44,941 nt of DNA from an uncultured Eubacteriales bacterium (GTDB lineage Bacteria; Bacillota; Clostridia; Christensenellales; Aristaeellaceae). Of the stretch, positions 38,244-44,941 are shown piece by piece (the stretch's first letter is position 1; the number at the start of each line of letters is the position of its first letter). Below the pieces are notes generated by a model, which did no database searches, had not been told where the DNA came from, and saw nothing but the letters and a program-made list of their open reading frames with translations. The stretch is taken from the NCBI GenBank assembly GCA_902790525.1, contig CADASI010000027.1, forward strand, positions 1 to 44,941, given 5' to 3'. A program made the position numbers and the translations under genes.

Positions 38244-40199
38244 TTATTCCTCGGTGGACTCCTCGGCGGGGATCTCCTCGATCTCGTACTCGCTCTCCTC
38301 GGGGATGGCGTCCATGGCCTCGTCCTCAAGCACCTCGCGGATGGACAGGGAGATGCGCTTGGCCTCGGTATTGACGTCCAGCACCTTCACGCGCACGATG
38401 TCGCCCACGTTCACGGCGTCCTCGACCTTGGCGATGCGGGTCAGCGCGCACTGGGAGATGTGCACCAGGCCGTCCAGGCCGGGCTCCAGCTCGACGAACG
38501 CGCCGAAGGTGGTGATGCGCACGACCTTGCCCTCGACGACAGAGCCCACGGGATACTTCTCGCCGGCCACGGTCCAGGGGCGGGGCTGGGTCTGCTTGTA
38601 GGAGAGGGAGATGCGCTCGCGCTCGGGGTCGACGTTCAGGATCTTCACGTCGATCTCCTGGCCCACGCTCACCACGTCGGAGGGATGCTTCACGCGGCCC
38701 CAGGAGAGGTCGGTGACGTGCACCAGGCCGTCCACGCCGCCGATGTCGACGAACGCGCCGAAGTCGGCCAGGCGCCGCACGGTGCCCTTGACGATGGAGC
38801 CCACTTCCAGGGACTCCCAGATCTTCTTCTTCTTCTCGGCCTCTTCGACCATCAGCACGGCCTTGCGGGAGGCGACGATGCGCTTCTTGGCCTTGTCGAT
38901 CTCGATGATCTTGAGCGTCATGGTCTGGCCCACGAACTCGTCGATCTTCTCGACGTAGCGCAGGCTGAGCTGACTGGCGGGGATGAAGGTGCGGATGCCG
39001 GAGACGTCGGCCAGCAGGCCGCCCTTGACGGCTTCCTTGCCCACGCCCTCGACGAACTCGCCGGCTTCCTGCTTCGCCACGATCTCGTCCCAGGCTTTGC
39101 GGTTGATGATGTTCTTCTGAGACAGAAGGACGTTGCCTTCGCCGTCGTTCACCTTGACGACCTCGACTTCGATCTCGTCGTCGATCTTGACATCGGTAGA
39201 AGAAAGGTCGGCCTTCTTCACGATACCGTCAGCCTTGTAGCCGATGTTGACGCAGACTTCGTCATCAGTGATCTGCACGACCTTGCCGGTAACGACCTGG
39301 CCGGGGCGAATTTGTACCAAGGTCTGGTCGATGACTTCATCGGACATGGCCTCGATCTCAGGGTTCTCTTCGGGGGTAACTTTCTTCTCGATGTCGTTCA
39401 TTCTTGCAACAACCTCCTTAATTATACAATCCGGTGTGGACGCACCGGCTGTAATCCCGATGGTATCGGAGGGATCGAAGTCGATCCCGTCCAATTCCGC
39501 CGCCGTCTCGATGAAATACGTCCGGCGGCACAGATCGGAAGCCAGTTTGAACAGCTTCCGGCTGTTTGAGCTTTCCCGGCCGCCGATGACCAGCATGACG
39601 TCCGACTGTTCGGCGATGCGCGCGGTCTCGCTCTGGCGGTCGTGGGTGGCGGGGCAGATGGTGGCCTCCACCTCGAGCTTCGGTATCCGCGATCTCAAAA
39701 GCGCGCACAGCGCCTCGAACCGCGCCTGCACCATCGTGGTCTGGCTGACCACCCGGGCCTTCGTAAGCGGCGGCAGCGCCATGACGTCCTCCGGGGTGAG
39801 CACCGCGTATTTCGGGGCCTCCGTCCAGCCCAGTATGCCCTGGACCTCCGGGTGCTTTTCCTCGCCGATCACGATCAGCGGCACGCCGTCCTCCGAGGCG
39901 CGGCGGGCCATGTCGTGGATGCGCTTGACGAAGGGACACGTGGCGTCGATGACCGCGCAGCCCTGCGCCCGGAGCGCCTCGTATTCCGCGCGAGCGATGC
40001 CGTGGGAGCGGATCACCACCTTCGAGGCGGCCGTCGCGTCCTCCGGGCGGTCGATCGCCCGAACTCCCATGCCCTCAAGGCGGCTGACCACCTGCGGGTT
40101 GTGGATGATGGGGCCAAGCGTCATCGCCGGAGCGCTCTTCTCCGCCGTCTCCACCGCCCGACGCACGCCGAAACAGAATCCCGCGTGCCGGGCAAGCAA
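38244..40199 (-). CDS. ispH-rpsA: IspH (HMBPP reductase) - ribosomal protein S1 fusion
   Basis: A ~651-residue fusion known from Clostridia. Residues ~1-275 are IspH, the iron-sulfur enzyme making IPP and DMAPP from HMBPP in the last MEP-pathway step. It has GFCFGVRRA and DATCPFVKRIH with cluster cysteines, IICHN-type GPIIHNPQVV, RSHGI, EKHPEVQG, ICPATHDRQ (third Cys), GGRESSNSRKL and GASTPD. Four S1 RNA-binding domains follow (about 300-365, 385-455, 470-540, 555-630). Domains 3 and 4 are most canonical (GAFVDIGGVDGLVHVTDLSW). The tail is acidic. The start is uncertain: TTG 40199 is the first usable standard codon, but an AUC at 40211 is better placed after GGGGAGG and would restore the first strand. 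Confidence 0.93.
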   Translation of the reverse strand: MLARHAGFCFGVRRAVETAEKSAPAMTLGPIIHNPQVVSRLEGMGVRAIDRPEDATAASKVVIRSHGIARAEYEALRAQGCAVIDATCPFVKRIHDMARRASEDGVPLIVIGEEKHPEVQGILGWTEAPKYAVLTPEDVMALPPLTKARVVSQTTMVQARFEALCALLRSRIPKLEVEATICPATHDRQSETARIAEQSDVMLVIGGRESSNSRKLFKLASDLCRRTYFIETAAELDGIDFDPSDTIGITAGASTPDCIIKEVVARMNDIEKKVTPEENPEIEAMSDEVIDQTLVQIRPGQVVTGKVVQITDDEVCVNIGYKADGIVKKADLSSTDVKIDDEIEVEVVKVNDGEGNVLLSQKNIINRKAWDEIVAKQEAGEFVEGVGKEAVKGGLLADVSGIRTFIPASQLSLRYVEKIDEFVGQTMTLKIIEIDKAKKRIVASRKAVLMVEEAEKKKKIWESLEVGSIVKGTVRRLADFGAFVDIGGVDGLVHVTDLSWGRVKHPSDVVSVGQEIDVKILNVDPERERISLSYKQTQPRPWTVAGEKYPVGSVVEGKVVRITTFGAFVELEPGLDGLVHISQCALTRIAKVEDAVNVGDIVRVKVLDVNTEAKRISLSIREVLEDEAMDAIPEESEYEIEEIPAEESTEE

Positions 40200-40208
40200 C
40201 AGCCTGGT

Positions 40209-40227
40209 GATGGATAACTACCTCCCC
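40209..40227 (-). promoter_or_regulatory. Strong Shine-Dalgarno followed by a possible AUC start of ispH-S1
   Basis: On the minus strand GGGGAGG (40221-40227) abuts an in-frame TAG (40218-40220). The only codon at normal spacing in frame is ATC at 40209-40211 (nine bases). CTG (40202) and TTG (40199) lie 18-21 bases away. No ATG or GTG lies in frame between the TAG and the GFCFGV motif. Confidence 0.45.
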
Positions 40228-40395
40228 GCGGCGCGTAACCATCCCATGAAACTATGATGGTAACACTTTATCGCGTGAATACTACTCACAGCGCTATCCG
40301 TATTATTTCGATTATTCGGCTGGGTATTCCTGCTTTGTGGTGGGTATTAACAAACATTTAACAAATGATATGGGGATGAAAAGGAGGGACAAATT

Positions 40396-40636
40396 AAATG
40401 AGGAATTAGGAGTGAGGAATTAGGAATTATAGAATGCCGGGAGCCCGTTGCGGGAACATCCCAAGAGGGATTCGTCCAGAACGTAATCTACGAATATATT
40501 GCGCGGCAGCCGGTAACTCAATTCCTAGAGTGTGTTTCTAAATGCCGGGAGATGCAGTTTCGAGCGGATTTGGCTGCATTTCAAGGCGATTTTCCGCAGG
40601 CTTAGTGGGGCTATAATTCCCAATTCCTAATTCTCA
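40396..40636. repeat. Inverted heptamer-repeat element (AATTAGG) with an inserted MITE
   Basis: AATTAGG/AGTGAGG words at 40400-40429 are mirrored by AATTCCT/AATTCCC words at 40520-40526 and 40615-40634. The core has AGAATGCCGGGAGCCCGT (compare 16744) and GCGCGGCAGCC (40501). The right arm is split by the second MITE copy and its last words form the end of plsC. It occupies most of the gap 40212-40626, where no gene was seen and no clear ispH promoter was identified. Confidence 0.82.
40528..40613. mobile_element. MITE-like element, copy 2, right end deleted
   Basis: Starts TA-GAGTGTGTTTCTAAATGC like copy 1 at 2557 and matches it through the GCTTAGTGGG segment with a handful of substitutions. 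The right terminal repeat (about 18 bases) is missing, so this copy should be immobile. Like copy 1 it sits at the TA of an AATTCC-TAATTCC array. Confidence 0.7.
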
Positions 40637-41217
40637 CTCAGCCCCCACACCGCGTCCTCGATGCGGTGGGTGACGGCATTGAGCGTCTCGCCATCCATGC
40701 GGCGGCCGAAGTCGGAGAGGTCGACGGGCTTGCCGAAGCGGAGGGGGATTCTCCGGAAGAGCTTATAGGGGCCGCCGATGTACACGGGGATCACGGGCTT
40801 CTGGGCGCGCAGGGCGATCATGGCCACGCCGTTGAGCATGGGGGTGCGCACGTTGCCCTTGCTGCGGGTGCCCTGGGGGAACAGGCCGAGGATGTGGCCG
40901 TCGGCGAGCAGTTTGAGGGCGGTGCGCACGGCGTTTAAATCGTTGTGCCCGCGATCCACGGGAAAGGCCAGCAGGCCGCGGATGATGGCCGCCAGCGGCT
41001 TGAATTTGAAAAGCTCCGCCTTGGCCATGAAGTGCAGGCAGCGGTTGCGCACGCGCACGGCGATGTAGATGGGGTCGCGGGCGCTCAGGTGGTTGGCGAC
41101 CAGCACGCACGCGCCCTCCGCGGGCACGTTTTCAAGCCCCTCCACCTTCACGGGGAAGAGCAGGCTGTAGATCGGTCGAATCAGGTTGCAGCAGCATTTG
41201 TAGAAGCGCACAGACAT
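40627..41217 (-). CDS. plsC: 1-acyl-sn-glycerol-3-phosphate acyltransferase
   Basis: A 196-residue membrane-associated enzyme adding the second acyl chain to make phosphatidic acid. Motif I NHLSARDP (NHxxxxD) lies near residue 42, motif II around FMAKAELFKFKPL, motif III FPQGTRSKG near 111, and motif IV KPVIPVYIGG. Motif III usually reads FPEGTRS; Gln replaces the substrate-binding Glu here. The ATG at 41217 follows GAGGTG. The last codons (SEN-stop) are encoded by the AATTAGG repeat. It follows cmk by 10 bases, and this cmk-plsC pairing before an S1 gene is common in Clostridia. Confidence 0.9.
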   Translation of the reverse strand: MSVRFYKCCCNLIRPIYSLLFPVKVEGLENVPAEGACVLVANHLSARDPIYIAVRVRNRCLHFMAKAELFKFKPLAAIIRGLLAFPVDRGHNDLNAVRTALKLLADGHILGLFPQGTRSKGNVRTPMLNGVAMIALRAQKPVIPVYIGGPYKLFRRIPLRFGKPVDLSDFGRRMDGETLNAVTHRIEDAVWGLSEN

Positions 41218-41227
41218 GGCGATCACC

Positions 41228-41902
41228 TCACCCGCAGGTCTTTTCCGCCAGCGCCCGAAGCGCCGAGACGGACTCGTCCAGGCTCATATCGGAGGTATCG
41301 ACGATCACGGCGTCCTCCGCGGCTTTGAGCGGCGACGCCTCGCGGTGCGTGTCGCGCCAGTCGCGCTCCTCGATCTCCCTGAGCACCTGTTCGTAGGGCT
41401 GGGGCGCGCCCTTTTCCTCGAGCTCCCGGCACCTGCGCCGCGCGCGCTCCTCGGCGGAGGCGGTCAGGTACACCTTGAGCGTGGCGTTGGGCAGCACCAC
41501 GGTGCCGATGTCGCGGCCGTCCATGATGACGTTGTGCCCCTCGGCGATCCGCCGCTGCAGCGCCACCATCTCCTCGCGAACCTCCGGCACCGCCGAGGTG
41601 AGGCTGGCCGCCGCGGACACCTCCGGGCTGCGGATGGCCCCGGTCACGTCCTCGCCGCCGATGTAGATGCGCTGGCCGCCGTCCACGTAGTCCACCGAGA
41701 TGTCCGTGTTCCCTGCGTGGGCCGCCACCGCCGCGGGGTCGGTCACGTCCACGCCCATGCGCAACAGCGCCAGGCCGAACGCCCGGTACATCGCGCCCGT
41801 GTCCAGATACATGGCGTCAAGCGCCTTCGCCAGCGCCTTCGCGACCGACGATTTGCCCGCGCCCGCGGGGCCGTCGATGGCGATTGAAAATGTTTTTTTC
41901 AT
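41228..41902 (-). CDS. cmk: Cytidylate kinase
   Basis: A 224-residue kinase phosphorylating CMP and dCMP with ATP. The P-loop is DGPAGAGKSS near residues 8-17, followed by YLDTGAMYRA, VIMDGRDIGTVVLPNA (substrate-binding Arg-Asp), ERARRR and DWRDTHREASPLK. Length is standard. ATG 41902 is chosen over an earlier TTG. It lies 18 bases after pepV and is followed closely by plsC, so pepV-cmk-plsC may form one transcript. Confidence 0.95.
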   Translation of the reverse strand: MKKTFSIAIDGPAGAGKSSVAKALAKALDAMYLDTGAMYRAFGLALLRMGVDVTDPAAVAAHAGNTDISVDYVDGGQRIYIGGEDVTGAIRSPEVSAAASLTSAVPEVREEMVALQRRIAEGHNVIMDGRDIGTVVLPNATLKVYLTASAEERARRRCRELEEKGAPQPYEQVLREIEERDWRDTHREASPLKAAEDAVIVDTSDMSLDESVSALRALAEKTCG

Positions 41903-41920
41903 ATGCAATGTCCCTGCTCC

Positions 41921-43336
41921 CTATTTCCCCGCCAGTTCCACGATGGCATGCGCGAATATCTTCACGCCGAGCATCATCTTTTCGATGTCGATGTACTCGT
42001 CGGCGACGTGGCACAGATCCATATCGCCGGGGAAGCACACGCCGAAGGCCACGGTATTGGGCATCATGCGGGAATAGGTGCCGCCGCCGATGGCGATGGT
42101 ATAGGCCTCGAGGCCGGTGACCTCGTGGTAGACCTTCAACAGGCCCTTGACGATCTTGTGATCCGCGGGCACGTACAGCGGCTCATGGCTGCCGATCAGC
42201 CGCACGGACAGGCCCGCCGGGGCCACGGCCTTCACGGCGCTGCCCAGCATGGCGACCTCGTCGCCGCAGATGGGATAGCGGCAGTCCAGGTGGACTGAAA
42301 TTTCATTGCCGTCATAGCGGAGGATGCCCAGGTTGCAGGTCAGCGCGCCGGACAGCTCGTCCGCGCAGGCGATGCCCAGCTTCTCGCCGGTGGTTTCCAT
42401 GCCGATCACGTCGGCCAGCATGGCGATGGCCTCCCGGCTGCCGCCGCCCGCGCCCAGCTCCTTTAAGGCGATCAGCAGCATGCCCGCCGCGTTGACGCCC
42501 AGGTGGGGCATGGCGCCGTGGGCGTTGACGCCGATGGCGACGATCTCGGCGCGGTTGCCGGGGATCTCGTCGCAGGTCAGTCGGAAGCCCTCGTGGGCCG
42601 CCTCGATGTCCGCCAGACGGTCCGCCAGATCCTGAAGCCGCATCGCGCCCAGGCCGATCACGGCCTTCGCCTCGGCGGGCACCACGTTGGGCCGCTCGCC
42701 CGCATACAGGGAGTACACCGGGATGGAGGCGTGATCCTCGCCGCCGGTGACCTTGGAGATCAGCACGTTCATGCCGCCCTTTTCGATGTTGATCACCGGG
42801 AACTCCGCGTCCGGGGAGAAGCCGTAGTCGGGCATCTCCATCTTTTCGGCGTAATGGCGCAGATCGCTCATGCCGGTCTCCTCGTCGCAGCCCAGTATGA
42901 GCCGCACGCCGTCCTTCATGGGGATGCCGGCCTCCTTCACGGCGCGCATGGCGTACAGGGCGCACAGCGCCGGGCCCTTGTCGTCGGTGGTGCCGCGGCC
43001 GTAGATCCTGCCGTTGTCCACCTCGCCGCCCCAGGGCGCGTGGGTCCAGCCGTCCCCGGCGGGCACCACGTCGAGGTGCGCCAGCATGCCCATGGTCTCC
43101 GGGCCTGAACCGAAGCTCACGTCGCCCGCGTAGCCGTCGATGTCCCGCACCTCAAAGCCGAAGGACTTCGCGTCTTCAAGCGCCATGTCCAGCATGCGCC
43201 GGGTCGCCGCGCCGAAGGGGGCGTTTTCCCCGGACGGCTCGGCCTTCACCGAGGGCACCGACACCCATTTCTGTATGTTTGCGATCAACTCGTCCTTATA
43301 GGACGCCACGATCCGGTCCAGCTTTTCGTAATCCAT
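41921..43336 (-). CDS. pepV: Dipeptidase PepV-type, M20 family
   Basis: A 471-residue zinc metallopeptidase cutting dipeptides in the cytoplasm. Metal-ligand motifs are visible: GMLAHLDVVPAGDGW, GRGTTDDKGP, GCDEETGMSDLRHY (catalytic Glu-Glu), SPDAEFPV and, near the C-terminus, IGGGTYSRMMPNTVAFG with the last His replaced by the usual PepV pattern. A dimerisation/lid domain lies in between, as in PepV. The ATG at 43336 is preferred because GGAGG is seven bases upstream; an ATG two codons earlier is too close. It has its own promoter after the Nudix terminator. Confidence 0.93.
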   Translation of the reverse strand: MDYEKLDRIVASYKDELIANIQKWVSVPSVKAEPSGENAPFGAATRRMLDMALEDAKSFGFEVRDIDGYAGDVSFGSGPETMGMLAHLDVVPAGDGWTHAPWGGEVDNGRIYGRGTTDDKGPALCALYAMRAVKEAGIPMKDGVRLILGCDEETGMSDLRHYAEKMEMPDYGFSPDAEFPVINIEKGGMNVLISKVTGGEDHASIPVYSLYAGERPNVVPAEAKAVIGLGAMRLQDLADRLADIEAAHEGFRLTCDEIPGNRAEIVAIGVNAHGAMPHLGVNAAGMLLIALKELGAGGGSREAIAMLADVIGMETTGEKLGIACADELSGALTCNLGILRYDGNEISVHLDCRYPICGDEVAMLGSAVKAVAPAGLSVRLIGSHEPLYVPADHKIVKGLLKVYHEVTGLEAYTIAIGGGTYSRMMPNTVAFGVCFPGDMDLCHVADEYIDIEKMMLGVKIFAHAIVELAGK

Positions 43337-43368
43337 ACCCATTCCTCCAACCCTGTCGTGATAATGCT

Positions 43369-43397
43369 ATTTTCCCACGAATCGCCCGCTTTGTCAA
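43369..43397 (-). promoter_or_regulatory. Promoter of pepV-cmk-plsC
   Basis: On the minus strand TTGACA (43392-43397) is followed after 17 bases by GAAAAT (43369-43374). The -35 is perfect and the -10 is weak. Confidence 0.5.
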
Positions 43398-43402
43398 CAT
43401 AA

Positions 43403-43428
43403 ATAAAGGGGAGCGCGCTCCCCTTTAT
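43403..43428 (-). terminator. Terminator overlapping the Nudix stop codon
   Basis: A perfect palindrome, ATAAAGGGGAGC (43403-43414) with GCTCCCCTTTAT (43417-43428). The Nudix TAA stop lies within the stem, so translating ribosomes reach the hairpin base. Confidence 0.7.
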
Positions 43429-43892
43429 CGCTGATGGTGCCGTCTGCCGGACTGGGCCCGGATGTGGTCGAACGCATCGTGCATGATGCGGCGGTCGCGC
43501 TCGTAGGTGAGGCGCTGGTCGGCCTCGTCGACGGGCACCCAGAGGGCCTCGGCGATTTCCTCCGGCTGGGGGGTGATCTCCGCCTGGTCGGTCACCGCGG
43601 CGAATATCACCACCAGCTTCTGGGTGTCGGGCCGTATGTTGTAGCGGTTCTCCGCGCGAAAGCGACGGTCCACGCGCACGCGCAGGCCGGTCTCCTCCAG
43701 GATCTCCCGCTCGGCGGTCTGGCTCTCGGTCTCCCCGGGCTCCACGTGGCCCTTGGGGAAGGATACGTGCCGCCCCTTGTTGTGCCGGATCAGCAGCACG
43801 TTCCACAGATCGGCGCGGGGACCCTCCGCCGACGCCGCGTCCGCCCTGGTTTTCCTGAATATCACCGCGCCGCAGGATTTTTCATATTTCAT
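43425..43892 (-). CDS. Nudix hydrolase
   Basis: A 155-residue pyrophosphohydrolase. The complete Nudix box GHVEPGETESQTAEREILEETGL lies near residues 48-70 (G-x5-E-x7-REUxEExGU), with all metal-binding glutamates. The N-terminal KSCGAVIFRK and the FPKGHVE context resemble bis(nucleosyl) tetraphosphatases of the Ap4A hydrolase group, which is a suggestion only. The ATG follows AGGAGG. It lies 36 bases after the Mrp ATPase gene and is probably co-transcribed with it. Confidence 0.9.
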   Translation of the reverse strand: MKYEKSCGAVIFRKTRADAASAEGPRADLWNVLLIRHNKGRHVSFPKGHVEPGETESQTAEREILEETGLRVRVDRRFRAENRYNIRPDTQKLVVIFAAVTDQAEITPQPEEIAEALWVPVDEADQRLTYERDRRIMHDAFDHIRAQSGRRHHQR

Positions 43893-43928
43893 GAAGGCCT
43901 CCTATGGATCGCATTTGTAGGCGGGCGC

Positions 43929-44759
43929 TCACAGCTTTTGCAGGGCGTCGGCGACGCCGTCGAGCCAGGGCGCGTCGAACATCTCGATCCGCCCGGCGTC
44001 GCAGGCGGCGGCCATGGCGGGGTCCATGGGCATCTGCGCGGTGACGGTGATGCCGTAGCGCCCGGCGATCTCCTCCAGGTGGCTCCGGCCGAAGATGTAG
44101 TGGCGCTTGCCGCACTGGTCGCACTGGAAGTAGGCCATGTTCTCGATGATGCCCAGTACCGGGATGTCCATCATCTGCGCCATGTGCACGGCCTTCTCGA
44201 CGATCATGCCCACCAGCTCCTGCGGGGAGGTCACGATCAGTATGCCGTCCACCGGCAGGGACTGGAACACCGTCAGTGGCACATCGCCGGTTCCCGGAGG
44301 CATGTCCACGAACATGAAGTCCACGTCGCCCCACATCACGTCGGACCAGAACTGCTTCACCGTGCCGGCGATCACCGGGCCGCGCCACACCACGGGGTCC
44401 GTCTCGTTGTCCAGCAGCAGGTTCAGCGACACCATCCTGATGCCGGATATGCTGTTGGCGGGGAAGATGCCCTCGTCGGAGGCCATCAGCTGGCCCTTCA
44501 CGCCGAAGGCCTTGGGGATCGAGGGGCCGGTGACGTCCGCGTCCAGTATGGCCGTATTAAGCCCCCGGCGGCGCAGTATCACGCTCAGCAGGCTGGTGAC
44601 CACCGACTTGCCCACGCCGCCCTTGCCGCTCACCACGCCGATGACCTTCTTCACCCGGCTGTGGGGATTGGCCTTGGCGGAAAAGTCGGGCTTGCCGCTT
44701 TCTCGACTGGAGCAGTTGGCCGTGCAGCTGCCGCAATCGTGGTTACAATTCTCGCTCAT
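43929..44759 (-). CDS. Mrp/NBP35 family iron-sulfur cluster carrier ATPase
   Basis: A 276-residue deviant-Walker ATPase that holds and delivers iron-sulfur clusters. The N-terminus is cysteine-rich (NCNHDCGSCTANCSS), as in NBP35-like proteins. The P-loop GVVSGKGGVGKSVV lies near residues 39-52, followed by DADVTGPSIPKAFG, FVDMPPGTGDVPLTV and the C-terminal CDQCG pair, the conserved CxxC that bridges clusters in dimers. ATG 44759 follows GGAG and gives the typical N-terminus; the longer frame to 44858 covers the promoter. It could serve the iron-sulfur enzyme IspH, though that is inference. Confidence 0.93.
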   Translation of the reverse strand: MSENCNHDCGSCTANCSSRESGKPDFSAKANPHSRVKKVIGVVSGKGGVGKSVVTSLLSVILRRRGLNTAILDADVTGPSIPKAFGVKGQLMASDEGIFPANSISGIRMVSLNLLLDNETDPVVWRGPVIAGTVKQFWSDVMWGDVDFMFVDMPPGTGDVPLTVFQSLPVDGILIVTSPQELVGMIVEKAVHMAQMMDIPVLGIIENMAYFQCDQCGKRHYIFGRSHLEEIAGRYGITVTAQMPMDPAMAAACDAGRIEMFDAPWLDGVADALQKL

Positions 44760-44796
44760 GTCTGTACATCTCCAGTTTAAACAATATGATGTTTCC

Positions 44797-44825
44797 ATGA
44801 TATCAATTTCCCGCACGTTCGTCAA
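44797..44825 (-). promoter_or_regulatory. Promoter of the Mrp-Nudix unit
   Basis: On the minus strand TTGACG (44820-44825) and TATCAT (44797-44802) have a 17-base spacer, about 38 bases before the ATG. Confidence 0.7.
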
Positions 44826-44896
44826 GGGGATGATGGTTAAAGAGCACGGCTCACGCATGAATGACAGAACACTGTTCCCGATACCACGAACCCAAC

Positions 44897-44941
44897 GTAG
44901 GGACGCCCCATGGGGCGTCCGCGGACGCGCCGTGGCGCGTC
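44897..44941. repeat. Palindromic intergenic repeat at the window edge
   Basis: GTAGGGACGCC leads into the perfect 20-base palindrome GGACGCCCCATGGGGCGTCC (44901-44920), then GACGCGCC-GT-GGCGCGTC (44924-44941). The first part matches the palindrome at 12659-12682 (GTAGGGACGCC...GGCGTCCGCG), so this is a dispersed family. It is cut by the window end. Confidence 0.75.

Noticed and set aside
40212-40245. Read-through of the TAG upstream of ispH as selenocysteine- or pyrrolysine-type recoding
   Set aside because: The upstream nine-codon frame (MGWLRAAGR) has no ribosome site and no IspH-like sequence, and the Shine-Dalgarno lies after it.

Overview
This window looks like chromosomal DNA from a high-G+C member of the Clostridia (Bacillota), probably a gut-type lineage. 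The signs are an IspH protein fused to ribosomal protein S1 domains, a type III glutamine synthetase, a PepV-type dipeptidase, a Cof-type phosphatase, strong Shine-Dalgarno sequences before nearly every gene, and TTGACA/TATAAT promoters with 17-base spacers. The genus cannot be named from sequence alone. No rRNA, tRNA, CRISPR array or prophage was seen.

Layout. Bases 136-4374 (minus strand) hold nagA, an Eis-like acetyltransferase and a membrane HD-GYP protein. Bases 4519-6432 (minus) hold a large serine recombinase and a 55-residue partner. Bases 6657-9560 (plus) encode a sensor with two periplasmic-binding-type domains, a degenerate GGDEF and an intact EAL domain, so cyclic-di-GMP turnover genes lie on both sides of the recombinase. 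A vapBC toxin-antitoxin pair follows at 9674-10340.

Bases 10412-19688 (plus) form one aromatic amino acid cluster: aroF, tyrA, a GNAT gene, aroB, aroA, aroC, pheA, an aroE-aroK fusion and aroQ. It covers every step from erythrose-4-phosphate plus phosphoenolpyruvate to chorismate, and on to phenylpyruvate and 4-hydroxyphenylpyruvate. It is preceded by a consensus promoter, a 16-18 residue leader peptide rich in Tyr and Phe codons, and an intrinsic terminator, which is the classic layout of ribosome-mediated attenuation. glnN follows under its own promoter.

Bases 22059-24592 (minus) hold a polyprenyl-phosphate sugar transferase fused to a DUF4422-like domain and a tiny zinc-ribbon protein. 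A short-chain dehydrogenase (plus) faces a three-gene ABC importer (minus, 25643-29819). A GH13 enzyme and an alpha-glucan phosphorylase (minus, 29927-34357) suggest intracellular alpha-glucan breakdown. Bases 34696-37032 encode a secreted protein with an acidic linker, a Cys/His/Asp domain and four lysine-rich Ig-like repeats. The rest (minus) carries a zinc-ribbon protein, a HAD phosphatase, ispH-S1, plsC, cmk, pepV, a Nudix hydrolase and an Mrp/NBP35 ATPase.

The most unusual structural layer is between genes. At least five spacers carry tandem 7-base repeats (AATTAGG, AATTGGG, GAACAGG, GTACAGA/GTGCAGA). Several are arranged as inverted arms around a GC-rich core, three run into the 3' ends of coding sequences, and two are interrupted by a 104-bp MITE-like element with TA at its ends.
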